Assembly: GCF_900116495.1 (NCBI RefSeq)
Contig: NZ_FPAY01000003.1
Span: forward strand, 310,001-374,000
DNA from: Arthrobacter sp. ov118
Lineage (GTDB): Bacteria; Actinomycetota; Actinomycetes; Actinomycetales; Micrococcaceae
Length of the DNA stretch: 64,000 bases
Reading direction: 5' to 3'
The translations under genes were made by a program, and so were the position numbers. Under the pieces are notes generated by a model. It was not told the origin of the DNA and did not search any database. It worked only from the letters and a program-made list of their open reading frames with translations. This document shows, piece after piece, positions 34,776 to 43,407 of the stretch. Each line of letters starts with the position of its first letter. Positions within the stretch are counted from its first letter, which is position 1.

Positions 34776-34923
34776 CCTAACCGCCGCCAAGTCTTCACCG
34801 CGCGGAGTTTCCCCGCCTTTGCCCGCACGACGCCGGGACGCGCCGGCGTCGGGAAACCACACGCCGTCGGACGCAGGCAAAGATGGGGAGACGCGGTGAC
34901 CGACGCCAGGCGTACGCCGCCGA

Positions 34924-34939
34924 GTCTGGCATCAAAGAC
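34924..34939 (-). promoter_or_regulatory. Weak hut-like site upstream of amino-acid permease
   Basis: On the minus strand GTCTTTGATGCCAGAC, keeping GTC, AT, CC and AGAC of the hut motif but not the CCG. It lies about 90 bp upstream of the permease start. Confidence 0.3.
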
Positions 34940-35026
34940 ACGGAGTTGCCGTGAAACTCATCACAAGCGCGCCGGACATGGTCTGCTGGATAGCGATCCC
35001 CCTCCCAATGACGAGAAGGTATTCGC

Positions 35027-36520
35027 ATGCAACAAGCCCAAACCGAGACCCCGCCGGCCCGTGCAGCAGGCAGCGGCAGCGCCGTCACAGCCGTCAGCGC
35101 AGCGGTTGATTCCGTCCTCAGCAGGGGACTGAATGTCCGCCACATCCGGTTCATGGCGCTGGGCTCGGCGATTGGCACGGGGCTGTTCTACGGATCGGCG
35201 TCCGCTATCCAGAAGGCCGGGCCCGCCGTCTTGTTCGCCTACATGATCGGCGGCGCCGCGGTGTTCATGGTGATGCGCGCCCTGGGTGAAATGGCGGTAC
35301 GGCATCCGGTCTCCGGGTCCTTCGGCCAGTATGCGAGCCGTTATCTGGGACCGCTGGCCGGGTTCGTCACGGGCTGGACGTACGTCTTTGAGATGGCGAT
35401 CGTGGCCATCGCGGATGTCACGGCTTTCAGCATCTACATGGGATTCTGGTTTCCCGGCGTGGAGCGCTGGGTGTGGGTGCTGGCCATCATCTTCTTCCTG
35501 GCGGCCCTGAACCTGCTCAGCGTCAAGGTCTTCGGCGAGCTGGAGTTCTGGTTCTCGCTGATCAAGGTGGCGGCCATCATCGCGATGATCGCGGGCGGTG
35601 CAGCAATCGTCGTGTTCGGGTTCCAGACCGGCGGCGCCACCGTGGCGCCCGGGCTGGGCAACCTCGTGGAGCACGGTGGCCTGTTCCCCAACGGGTTCGA
35701 AGGGCTCCTCGCCTCCTTCGCGGTGGTGATGTTCGCGTTCGGCGGGGTGGAGACGCTCGGCATCACGGCAGGTGAAGCGGCCGATCCGAAGAAAGTCATC
35801 CCCAAGGCCGTCAACACCGTTCCCGTGCGTGTCCTGCTCTTCTATGTGCTGACCCTGGGCGTGCTGATGAGCCTGTTCCCGTGGGACGAGATCGGCAGCA
35901 ACGGCAGCCCCTTCGTACAGATCTTCAGCGGCCTGGGCATTCCGGCGGCACCCCACATCCTCAATGCCGTGGTGATCACGGCGGCGCTCTCCGCCGTGAA
36001 CAGCGACATCTTCGGCGCCGGCCGGATCCTGTTCGGCCTGGCCCGGCAGGGCCACGCTCCGGCAAGCTTCGGCAAGGTCTCCCGCCACGGGGTGCCGTGG
36101 ATGACCGTGGTGATGATGACGGGCATCCTGCTGGTGGGTGTAGTGCTCAACGCGGTGATCCCGGAAGACGTCTTCCTGCTGATCGCCTCGATCGCGACCT
36201 TCGCCACCGTGTGGGTCTGGGCCATGATCCTGGCCTCCCACGTCGCGATGAAACGCGAGATCGCCCGCAAGGGGCTGCCGGCGTCGGAGTTTCCGTCCCC
36301 TTGGTGGCCTGCAGCGTCAGTGCTGACCATCGCCTTCATGGCCCTCGTGATCGTTATTCTGGGCGTCTTCGAGGACACCCGGGTGGCACTGTACGTCGGC
36401 GCCGTCTGGCTCGGCCTGCTGGTGGTGGCCTACCGGCTCTGGGTTCGCGGTCACGGCCGGGAGCGGGCCGAACTCACCGACGAAACGGCGCAGCTCCCCC
36501 AGGTGCCTGCCGGTCGGTAG
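35027..36520 (+). CDS. APC-family amino acid permease, possible histidine transporter
   Basis: Permease of 497 aa with 12 helices. The sequence MALGSAIGTGLFYGSASAIQKAGP, GGAAVFMVMRALGEMAV and FGQYASRYLGPLAGF is that of the AAT branch (GabP/ProY/HutT). A basic or aromatic amino acid is the usual substrate, and the position at the end of the hut region plus a weak copy of the hut motif upstream point to histidine. AGAAGG lies 8 bases before the ATG. Family is firm; substrate is inference. Confidence 0.85.
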   Translation: MQQAQTETPPARAAGSGSAVTAVSAAVDSVLSRGLNVRHIRFMALGSAIGTGLFYGSASAIQKAGPAVLFAYMIGGAAVFMVMRALGEMAVRHPVSGSFGQYASRYLGPLAGFVTGWTYVFEMAIVAIADVTAFSIYMGFWFPGVERWVWVLAIIFFLAALNLLSVKVFGELEFWFSLIKVAAIIAMIAGGAAIVVFGFQTGGATVAPGLGNLVEHGGLFPNGFEGLLASFAVVMFAFGGVETLGITAGEAADPKKVIPKAVNTVPVRVLLFYVLTLGVLMSLFPWDEIGSNGSPFVQIFSGLGIPAAPHILNAVVITAALSAVNSDIFGAGRILFGLARQGHAPASFGKVSRHGVPWMTVVMMTGILLVGVVLNAVIPEDVFLLIASIATFATVWVWAMILASHVAMKREIARKGLPASEFPSPWWPAASVLTIAFMALVIVILGVFEDTRVALYVGAVWLGLLVVAYRLWVRGHGRERAELTDETAQLPQVPAGR

Positions 36521-36537
36521 CGGTACTGGCGCACCGC

Positions 36538-36597
36538 CTCCCGGGAGCGCCGCCCGACCCCCGGGAGGTCTCCGGAGGGTCTCCCGGGAGCGCCGCC
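36538..36597. repeat. 17-bp direct repeat before the LysE gene
   Basis: CTCCCGGGAGCGCCGCC occurs at 36538-36554 and 36581-36597. Each copy begins with the palindrome CTCCCGGGAG. Together they fill most of the 96-bp gap after the permease stop and could form a terminator-like structure. Confidence 0.7.
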
Positions 36598-36616
36598 GGC
36601 GGGGCTAAGATCAGGC

Positions 36617-37252
36617 ATGGTTCCCGCCGCCAACCTCCTGACCTTCGCCCTGGCCGCCCTCATTCTCATCGCCATGCCGGGCCCCAGCGTGCTGTTCGTG
36701 ATCGGGCGGACCCTTGCCTTGGGGCGCAAAGGCGGACTGCTGAGCGTCGTGGGCAACGCGGCCGGCGAGATGGTGCAGATCGCGGCCGTGGCCCTGGGCG
36801 TCGGAGTGGTGCTGGCCCAGTCCCTCGTGCTCTTCAGCGTGGTGAAATTCGCCGGCGCCGCCTATCTGGTGTACTTGGGGATCCAGGCCATCCGGCACCG
36901 TGGCGGGGGCCCGACGGCGGCAAATCCCTCCAACCCGTCGTCGACCGCGCGGGTGCTCCGGGAGGGATTCCTCGTGGGGGCGACCAACCCGAAGTCGATC
37001 GTCTTCTTCGTGGCCGTGCTCCCGCAGTTCGTCGACTATTCCGCCGGCGGGATTCCGGTGCAGCTCGCCGCGCTGGGCGCGGTGTTCCTGCTGATCGCCC
37101 TGGCGTCCGACAGCGCGTGGGCCCTCGTGGCCGGAACGGCCCGGCACTGGTTCGCCCGGTCTCCCCGGCGGATCGCGGCGCTCAGCACCACCGGCGGCGT
37201 GATGATGATCGGACTGGGCGGCACCCTGGCGCTGACGGGCACGAAGAACTAG
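36617..37252 (+). CDS. LysE/RhtB family amino acid exporter
   Basis: Exporter of 211 aa with six predicted helices. The RhtB signature is clear: IAMPGPSVLFVIGRTLALGRKGGL, then KFAGAAYLVYLGIQAI and GATNPKSIVFFVAVLPQF. Members export threonine, homoserine lactones, branched or aromatic amino acids. No adjacent regulator suggests the substrate. It is convergent with the 3-hydroxybutyrate dehydrogenase gene; palindrome A2 lies between. Confidence 0.9.
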   Translation: MVPAANLLTFALAALILIAMPGPSVLFVIGRTLALGRKGGLLSVVGNAAGEMVQIAAVALGVGVVLAQSLVLFSVVKFAGAAYLVYLGIQAIRHRGGGPTAANPSNPSSTARVLREGFLVGATNPKSIVFFVAVLPQFVDYSAGGIPVQLAALGAVFLLIALASDSAWALVAGTARHWFARSPRRIAALSTTGGVMMIGLGGTLALTGTKN

Positions 37253-37272
37253 CGAACCGCTCTGGCGCAGCA

Positions 37273-37335
37273 CAACGCGGGGTCACTCAGCGCCCGTCCG
37301 GGGCCTCCGAATGGGCCGTAAGTGACCCCGCGTTG
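37273..37335. terminator. Long intergenic palindrome A2
   Basis: Perfect 15-bp arms (37273-37287 and 37321-37335; arm CAACGCGGGGTCACT) around a 33-nt loop. It lies between convergent genes and ends 4 bp before the stop of the 3-hydroxybutyrate dehydrogenase gene, the same geometry as A1 at 23409. The loop, read on the minus strand, repeats the TACGGCCCATT-GGAGG block of A1. Confidence 0.8.
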
Positions 37336-37339
37336 GTGG

Positions 37340-38089
37340 TTACCGCGCGGACCAGCCGCCGTCCATCGTGTAGCTGGCACCGGTGACCATGCCGGCGTCG
37401 TCGGACGCCAGCCACGCCACCAGGGACGCCACTTCTTCCGGTTCCACCAGGCGCTTGACCGCCGATTCGGTCAGCATGACCTTGGCGAGGACCTCCGACT
37501 CCGGAATGCCGTGCACCTTGGCCTGGTCGGCAATCTGCGCCTCCACCAGGGGCGTGCGGACGTACCCGGGGTTGATGCAGTTGGACGTGACGCCGTGCGC
37601 GCCGCCCTCGAGTGCCGTCACCTTGCTCAGGCCTTCCAGGCCGTGCTTGGCGGAGACATACGCGCTCTTGAACGGCGAGGCCCGCAGGCCGTGGACGGAG
37701 GACAGGTTGATGACGCGGCCGAAATTGTTGGCGTACATGTGCGGCAACGCGGCACGGATCAGCAGGAAAGGCGCCTCCAGCATGAGGGTGATGATGCGGC
37801 GGAAGTCAGCCGGATCGAACTCCTCGATGGGGCTGACGCGCTGGATTCCGGCGTTGTTCACCAGGATGTCGCAGTCCAGGCTGAGCGTCTGGAGCGATTC
37901 GACGTCGAGCAGGTTGACGGCCCACGAGGAGCCGCCGACCTCGTCGGCGAGCTTTGCGGCAGCGGCCTCGTCGACGTCGGCGATCACCACTTTTGCCCCG
38001 CGTGCAGCCAGGGCGCGGACGCTGGCGGCCCCGATCCCGCCGGCACCGCCGGTCACCAGTGCCTTGCGTCCGTTCAGCGTGTTTTCCAT
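37340..38089 (-). CDS. 3-hydroxybutyrate dehydrogenase
   Basis: SDR of 249 aa that interconverts 3-hydroxybutyrate and acetoacetate with NAD+. Cofactor loop TGGAGGIGAASVRALAARG, NNAGIQRVSPIEEF, then INLSSVHGLRASPFKSAYVSAKHG and NPGYVRTPLVEAQIADQA, which are diagnostic of the BdhA subgroup. The catalytic Ser-Tyr-Lys are present. It is divergent from a LysR regulator and convergent with a LysE gene. It would feed ketone-body carbon into acetyl-CoA metabolism. Confidence 0.92.
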   Translation of the reverse strand: MENTLNGRKALVTGGAGGIGAASVRALAARGAKVVIADVDEAAAAKLADEVGGSSWAVNLLDVESLQTLSLDCDILVNNAGIQRVSPIEEFDPADFRRIITLMLEAPFLLIRAALPHMYANNFGRVINLSSVHGLRASPFKSAYVSAKHGLEGLSKVTALEGGAHGVTSNCINPGYVRTPLVEAQIADQAKVHGIPESEVLAKVMLTESAVKRLVEPEEVASLVAWLASDDAGMVTGASYTMDGGWSAR

Positions 38090-38170
38090 AAATCAGCCTT
38101 CCTTATAGAGCCGCGGGTGCTGCAGGCGGTGTTGCAGAGCGGTGGTTTACGCTCATTCTGGTTCTCCTCT

Positions 38171-38186
38171 GTGTCCACGGTGACAC
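38171..38186. promoter_or_regulatory. Candidate LysR operator
   Basis: GTGTCCACGGTGACAC, an inverted repeat (GTGTC-N6-GACAC) in the 199-bp region between the divergent 3-hydroxybutyrate dehydrogenase and LysR genes. Position and symmetry fit a LysR site. Confidence 0.4.
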
Positions 38187-38288
38187 GCGCTGTGACTCAT
38201 AGCACCGAAATGGGTTCATTGAGTATTACCGCACATCCACGGCGATTCAATAGCCAAACGGGCACCCGGTGTGTGCAGAATTGCAGAC

Positions 38289-39206
38289 ATGAATGCCAAC
38301 CCGGATGACCTGTTGGTCCTGCTCGCCGTCTCCCGCACGGCAAAATTTACGACGGCGGCCCAGACTCTCGGACTGAACCACACCACCGTCTCGCGGCGGA
38401 TCGCGGCGCTGGAGAAGGCGCTCGGCGGCCGGGTGCTCTCCCGCGCTTCAGGCGGCTGGGAGCTGACCGAACTCGGCGCCGAGGCCGTGCGGGTGGCCGA
38501 ACAGGTGGAAGGGGCCGTACGCACCCTGGACCAGCGCGGGCACGCCCCGGACCCCATCACCGGGGTCGTCAGGATGACCGCCACGGACGGCTTCAGCGCC
38601 TACATCGCCGCCCCGGCCGTGGCCCGGCTCCGCCGCGACCACCCCGGGCTCAGTGTCGAGATCATCACCGTGACGCGCCGGGCCCTCCAGCAGCGCTCCG
38701 GTCTGGACATCGAGGTGGTGGTCGGCGAGCCGCAGGTGCACCGGGCACAAGCCGCGCAGCTTGGCGAGTACATGCTGGGAATGTACGCCTCCCGCGGCTA
38801 CCTGGCCGAATACGGCACCCCGGCCACCGTGGAGGAACTGACGGCCCACGCGCTCGTATACTTCGTCGATTCGATGCTGCAGGTGGATGATCTGGACGCC
38901 CCGCGCCGGCTGGTGCCGGCGATGCGGGACGGGCTGAGCTCAACCAACGTCTTTGTCCACGTGGAAGCCACCCGCGCCGGCGCAGGAATCGGCTTCCTTC
39001 CATGCTTCGCGGCCGACCTGCATCCGGATCTCGTCCGGCTCCTGCCGGAGCATTTCGCGGAAACGCTGCCCTACTGGATGGTGCTCAGGCCCGACTCCCT
39101 GCGCCGGCCGGCCGTGGCGGCCCTCGTGCGGGCACTCCGGGAGCAGACGGCGGCGCACCGCGATGCGCTGCTGGGCAGGCCAAGACCCGGATCGGCTGCT
39201 CCGTAA
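38289..39206 (+). CDS. LysR-family regulator
   Basis: Regulator of 305 aa with an N-terminal winged helix (DDLLVLLAVSRTAKFTTAAQ, then LNHTTVSRRIAALEKALGG) and a ligand-binding domain. It is transcribed away from the 3-hydroxybutyrate dehydrogenase gene and most likely controls it. ATG 38289 is chosen over an in-frame ATG-like start 18 bp upstream. Its stop codon (39204-39206) lies inside palindrome B2. Confidence 0.9.
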   Translation: MNANPDDLLVLLAVSRTAKFTTAAQTLGLNHTTVSRRIAALEKALGGRVLSRASGGWELTELGAEAVRVAEQVEGAVRTLDQRGHAPDPITGVVRMTATDGFSAYIAAPAVARLRRDHPGLSVEIITVTRRALQQRSGLDIEVVVGEPQVHRAQAAQLGEYMLGMYASRGYLAEYGTPATVEELTAHALVYFVDSMLQVDDLDAPRRLVPAMRDGLSSTNVFVHVEATRAGAGIGFLPCFAADLHPDLVRLLPEHFAETLPYWMVLRPDSLRRPAVAALVRALREQTAAHRDALLGRPRPGSAAP

Positions 39207-39250
39207 GCGCCGTTGAGGGGCTCCCAAGGGGCGGTTACGGAGCAGCCGAT
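39191..39250. terminator. Long intergenic palindrome B2
   Basis: Perfect 16-bp arms (39191-39206 and 39235-39250; arm ATCGGCTGCTCCGTAA) around a 28-nt loop. The left arm encodes the last codons and stop of the LysR gene, so the element has been taken into the coding end. The opposite gene ends 9 bp further on. The TGCTCCGTAA core is shared with B1. Confidence 0.85.
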
Positions 39251-39258
39251 GAATGGGC

Positions 39259-40170
39259 CTACTCGGCCGGGGCCGGAACCGGGGCCTTCGGGTCGCGGCG
39301 AACGGGGGAACCTGCCGCAAACGCCCGCACTTTCGCGTCGTTCCAGATGTGAGCCGGCACCGCACCCCCTAGCAGCCGCCGCGCGAGCCCGGGGTCGTCG
39401 TCGAAGGGCAGGTCGCTGCCGGCCATGACCATGTTGCCGTAGCGGCGGCCCTTGAGCATGGCAGGATCGGCAATGATCATGGTGTGCTTGAATGAATCCG
39501 CAATCGTGGCCGCATCCTCGCGGGCGTTCTTTAGGTCCGGGGCGTCGCCGGAGTTGGCCACGTAGAGCCCGCCCGGGGCCAGCACGCGCCGGACGTGGCT
39601 GTTGAACTCCCGGGTGGTGAGCGGCCGGGGCGTCAGGGAACCGGCGAAGACGTCGCGGATGATCACGTCCCGGGTCTGCCCGGTGAGGCTCTCGGTGACC
39701 TCGCGGGCTTCCCCCACGCGCAGGCGGAGCAGGGGCGCCTTGGGCAGGTCGAACCAGCCGCGCACGTAATCGGCGAGTTTGCCGTCCAGTTCCACCACCA
39801 CCTGCCGGGCGTCGGGATACGCGGCATGGAAGTAGCGGGCCAGCGAGCATGCCCCGCCGCCAAGGTGCAGGGCTCGGAGCTTGGGCTTTGATTCCCGGGG
39901 CCAGCGCGACTCCACGAGCGCCGAGATCCAGCGCATGTACTCGAAGTCGAGGAACAGCGGGTCCGCGAGGTCAATGTGCGAGCTCATGACACCGTTGATG
40001 CGCAGCAGCCAGCCGGTGGAATTGTCCTGGTCCGGGATCAGCTCACAGTCACCGGTATCGATGTAGTAGATGCCTGCGGCCGGGCCGTCGGGGCGGGAAC
40101 CCTTGGGCACCTCCACGACCCCCGGTGAATTTCCGGCCGCGTTCCGGGCCGCTCTCCCCCGCTTCGCCAT
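39259..40170 (-). CDS. Spermidine synthase-like methyltransferase-fold protein
   Basis: Protein of 303 aa. The SAM/dcSAM fold is seen in LRALHLGGGACSLARYFHAAYP, VVVELDGKLADYVRGWF, VRVGEAREVTESL-like and RDVIIRDVFAGSLTPRPL. In spermidine synthases an Asp-rich site binds the polyamine; here IIRDVF replaces it, so enzyme activity is uncertain. Such proteins are common and unassigned in actinobacteria. ATG 40170 has GGGGGA 6 bases upstream. It is convergent with the LysR gene. Confidence 0.75.
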   Translation of the reverse strand: MAKRGRAARNAAGNSPGVVEVPKGSRPDGPAAGIYYIDTGDCELIPDQDNSTGWLLRINGVMSSHIDLADPLFLDFEYMRWISALVESRWPRESKPKLRALHLGGGACSLARYFHAAYPDARQVVVELDGKLADYVRGWFDLPKAPLLRLRVGEAREVTESLTGQTRDVIIRDVFAGSLTPRPLTTREFNSHVRRVLAPGGLYVANSGDAPDLKNAREDAATIADSFKHTMIIADPAMLKGRRYGNMVMAGSDLPFDDDPGLARRLLGGAVPAHIWNDAKVRAFAAGSPVRRDPKAPVPAPAE

Positions 40171-40357
40171 CAGAGATCCCCCGCCTTGTCCATGTTTCCA
40201 GCCTAGTTCACGGGGGCATCCGGCCCCGCTGGCCCCGCCCGGGCCCAAAGTGCTGAGCAGTTGGTACTTACGATCCATTAGTAATCATGCTTACTATTTA
40301 AGTCCCGGCATGGCCGGGTTGTGATCAGCAGCCGATCTTCTTGGAAAGAGAGCGAAG

Positions 40358-41272
40358 ATGACAGAGAACGAAGTGCCCCAGCACGGGCCACACGGCACCG
40401 CGGCGAATCAGGATGCGGGCCAGACCCCCCTCCGGCCGGCATCGACGTTTCCGCGCGAGGCCGACGGCGAGATCTACAGCACCCCTGCAGGGGATGCCAC
40501 CACCGCTTCGGTGACTGCCCCGCCTCTCACCTCACCCGCCGGCACCTCCACCACGGGCACCTCCACCACTGGCGCCTCCGCCGCCGAAACGGCCAGGCAG
40601 GAGGCCGCCGAAGTCTCCCGTACCGCCGCGGATTCAGCCCAGACCGTGGCCGGGACGGTACAGACCGAGGCCGCCAACGTCGCCGCCGAGGTGAAGACCA
40701 ACGCCAGGGACCTTCTGTACCAGGCGAAATCCGGCCTCACCGAGCAGGCCGGCACCCAGCAGCAAAAAGCCGCCGAAGGCCTGCGCTCGATTTCTTCCCA
40801 ACTTCACTCCATGGCCTCCGCCTCCGACCAGCCCGGCGTCGCCTCCGACCTCGTCCGCCAGGCGGCGGAGCGTTCCTCCGCCGTCGCCGGCTGGCTCGAC
40901 AGGCGGAATCCCGACTCGCTGCTGGACGAGGTGAAATCCTTCGCGCGCCAGCGCCCCGGAACCTTCTTGCTGCTGGCGGCCGGAGCCGGGGTCCTGGCCG
41001 GCCGGCTCAGCCGCAGCCTGAGCGCGGGCGCCCCGCCTGCCGCTTCCCGCGGCACTGTTGCACGTCCGGGTGCTTACCCCGCTCCCATCCACCGGATCCC
41101 GGACACGGGGGCGGCCGTTCCGCCGCCGCAGGTTCAGTTGCCGGGCCCGGAAGTGACGACGGCGGGCCTGACCGGAACGTACCCGCCCAACCCCCTGGCA
41201 GACGAGGGCACGGAGTCCGACTCATGGCCGGCAGATCCGACGCTCGCGGAGCCTTACCGGAACGCGCAGTAG
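40358..41272 (+). CDS. Hypothetical helical membrane-anchored protein
   Basis: Protein of 304 aa. A Pro/Thr-rich N-terminus (about 1-75, with TSTTGTSTTGAS) precedes an Ala-rich helical segment (about 75-195) that would form a coiled coil, one membrane helix (about 205-222, FLLLAAGAGVLAGRLS) and a Pro-rich tail. The pattern resembles actinobacterial DUF3618-like or phage-shock-type helper proteins without clear homology. GAAAGAGAGCGAAG precedes the ATG. Function unknown. Confidence 0.72.
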   Translation: MTENEVPQHGPHGTAANQDAGQTPLRPASTFPREADGEIYSTPAGDATTASVTAPPLTSPAGTSTTGTSTTGASAAETARQEAAEVSRTAADSAQTVAGTVQTEAANVAAEVKTNARDLLYQAKSGLTEQAGTQQQKAAEGLRSISSQLHSMASASDQPGVASDLVRQAAERSSAVAGWLDRRNPDSLLDEVKSFARQRPGTFLLLAAGAGVLAGRLSRSLSAGAPPAASRGTVARPGAYPAPIHRIPDTGAAVPPPQVQLPGPEVTTAGLTGTYPPNPLADEGTESDSWPADPTLAEPYRNAQ

Positions 41273-41577
41273 CGCGGCACGTCCGGGCCCGGCGCGTCCT
41301 GGAGGGGCACCTCCGGGAGCGTCGGCATGCCGAGCGACGGCCCCTTCGAGGGCGGTCGCCGATGACGAGCGAGTGGCCAACGGAACCAGCTGCAGGCCAT
41401 GAAAACTAGCGGCATTCCAGAATGAAACCGAGGGGGCTGTTTTATTGTGCGAAGTACATACACACAGTCCCGCCAAGGGGTTAGTCTGGTGCTGTCGGTT
41501 CCTGAATCTCCTGGTTCCGGCCGCACTTAGCTCTACAAGCGGGGGGCCTGCAAGGCGATCCTCAGGAGTGGCAGACC
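41273..41577. other. Gap upstream of ctaD
   Basis: A 305-bp non-coding stretch. The first 100 bp is GC-rich; an AT-rich patch (about 41395-41470) is the likely ctaD promoter region. CAGGAGTGGC precedes the ctaD start. No gene is evident. Confidence 0.55.
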
Positions 41578-43308
41578 ATGTCCGGATATCAGCAATCACC
41601 AGATGTGACGGTCCGTGGAGTTCCGGCCGTGGTTCCCCGGCGCAAGGGCCGCATAGTGGTCAACTGGATCACCTCGACCGACCACAAGACCATCGGCTAC
41701 ATGTACCTGATCTCGTCCTTCGTGTTCTTCTGCCTCGCCGGTGTCATGGCGCTGCTGATCCGCGCCGAGCTGTTCGAGCCGGGCTTGCAGATTGTGGCGA
41801 CCAAAGAGCAGTACAACCAGCTGTTCACCATGCACGGCACGGTCATGCTCCTGATGTTCGCGACGCCGCTGTTCGCCGGCTTCACGAACGTGATCATGCC
41901 CCTGCAGCTGGGTGCACCCGACGTCGCGTTCCCGCGACTGAACGCTCTGGCATTCTGGTTCTTCCTCTTCGGCTCCACGATCGCCGTGTCCGGCTTCATC
42001 ACCCCGCAGGGCGCCGCGTCGTTCGGGTGGACGGCGTACGCACCGCTGTCGGACGCGACGTTCAGCCCCGGCGTGGGCGGTGACCTCTGGGTCTTCGGCC
42101 TGGCGCTCTCCGGCTTCGGCACCATCCTCGGCGCGGTCAACTTCATCACCACGATCATCTGCATGCGCGCCCCGGGCCTGACCATGTGGCGGATGCCGAT
42201 CTTCACCTGGAACGCCCTCGTGACGTCCATCCTGGTCATCATGGCCTTCCCACCGCTGGCCGCCGCCCTGTTCGCCCTGGGTGCGGACCGCCGCTTTGGT
42301 GCACACATCTATGACCCGGAGAACGGCGGCGCCATTCTCTGGCAGCACCTGTTCTGGTTCTTCGGCCACCCCGAGGTGTACATCATCGCGTTGCCGTTCT
42401 TCGGCATCGTGTCCGAGATCTTCCCGGTCTTCAGCCGCAAGCCGATCTTCGGCTACAAGGGCCTGGTCTACGCAACCATTTCCATCGCCGCCCTGTCCGT
42501 GACCGTGTGGGCGCACCACATGTTTGTCACCGGCGCGGTGCTGCTGCCGTTCTTCTCCTTCATGACCATGCTGATCGCCGTTCCGACCGGCGTGAAGTTC
42601 TTCAACTGGATCGGCACGATGTGGCGGGGCTCCCTGACGTTCGAAACCCCGATGCTGTGGAGCATCGGCTTCCTGGCCACGTTCCTCTTCGGTGGCCTGA
42701 CCGGCATCATCCTGGCCTCGCCGCCCCTGGACTTCCACGTCTCCGACACGTACTTTGTGGTGGCGCACTTCCACTACGTGGTGTTCGGCACCGTTGTGTT
42801 CGCCATGTTCGCTGGCTTCTACTTCTGGTGGCCCAAGTGGACCGGCAAGATGCTCAACGAGCGCCTCGGCAAGATCCAGTTCTGGATGCTGTTCCTCGGC
42901 TTCCACGGCACCTTCCTGATCCAGCACTGGCTGGGCGTCGACGGCATGCCGCGCCGCTACGCCGACTACATGCCGCAGGACAACTTCACGGGAATGAACC
43001 AGTTCTCCACCAACGCATCCTTCCTCCTCGGCGCCTCGCTGATCCCGTTCCTCTGGAACGTCTACATCACGTGGCGCAGCAACGAGCGCGTGGAAGTTGA
43101 TGACCCGTGGGGCTTTGGTGCCTCGCTCGAGTGGGCCACCTCCTGCCCGCCGCCGCGCCACAACTTCACGTCCCTGCCCCGCATCCGCTCCGAACGTCCC
43201 GCCCTGGACCTGCACCACCCGGAGCTCGCGCAGAGCTACACCGCGGAATCGCCTGCGCCGGCCGCGGCAGCGCTCGGCAACGCTGACCAGCAGGACACCG
43301 CCGAGTGA
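41578..43308 (+). CDS. ctaD: Cytochrome c oxidase subunit I
   Basis: Heme-copper oxidase catalytic subunit, 576 aa, 12 helices. Heme a and a3/CuB ligands are visible: MHGTVMLLMFATP (low-spin heme), WQHLFWFFGHPEVYIIALPFFG with the cross-linked His-Tyr, HHMFVTGA, and VAHFHYVVFG. It reduces oxygen to water and pumps protons in the aa3 complex. Subunits II-IV and assembly genes are not here, so this is a detached ctaD as often seen in Arthrobacter. The C-terminal 30 residues are Ala/Pro-rich and variable. Confidence 0.97.
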   Translation: MSGYQQSPDVTVRGVPAVVPRRKGRIVVNWITSTDHKTIGYMYLISSFVFFCLAGVMALLIRAELFEPGLQIVATKEQYNQLFTMHGTVMLLMFATPLFAGFTNVIMPLQLGAPDVAFPRLNALAFWFFLFGSTIAVSGFITPQGAASFGWTAYAPLSDATFSPGVGGDLWVFGLALSGFGTILGAVNFITTIICMRAPGLTMWRMPIFTWNALVTSILVIMAFPPLAAALFALGADRRFGAHIYDPENGGAILWQHLFWFFGHPEVYIIALPFFGIVSEIFPVFSRKPIFGYKGLVYATISIAALSVTVWAHHMFVTGAVLLPFFSFMTMLIAVPTGVKFFNWIGTMWRGSLTFETPMLWSIGFLATFLFGGLTGIILASPPLDFHVSDTYFVVAHFHYVVFGTVVFAMFAGFYFWWPKWTGKMLNERLGKIQFWMLFLGFHGTFLIQHWLGVDGMPRRYADYMPQDNFTGMNQFSTNASFLLGASLIPFLWNVYITWRSNERVEVDDPWGFGASLEWATSCPPPRHNFTSLPRIRSERPALDLHHPELAQSYTAESPAPAAAALGNADQQDTAE

Positions 43309-43407
43309 AAATCGGCACCCCCAGAGCCCTTGCCCGGACCGGGCGCCGGTAGCCAGTAGCCGGTACCTTGTAGCGAAAGGTGCACTCCGGTTTGCGGGAC
43401 CCAGGCC

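Noticed and set aside
40358..41272. PHA-granule phasin, given the nearby 3-hydroxybutyrate dehydrogenase
   Set aside because: The protein is Ala-rich and helical but has a membrane helix and a Pro-rich tail and no phasin motif; no PHA synthase is present.
41596..43218. Open frame of about 540 codons on the minus strand
   Set aside because: It is antisense to ctaD and His/Glu/Arg-rich, as expected for the complement of a membrane protein gene.
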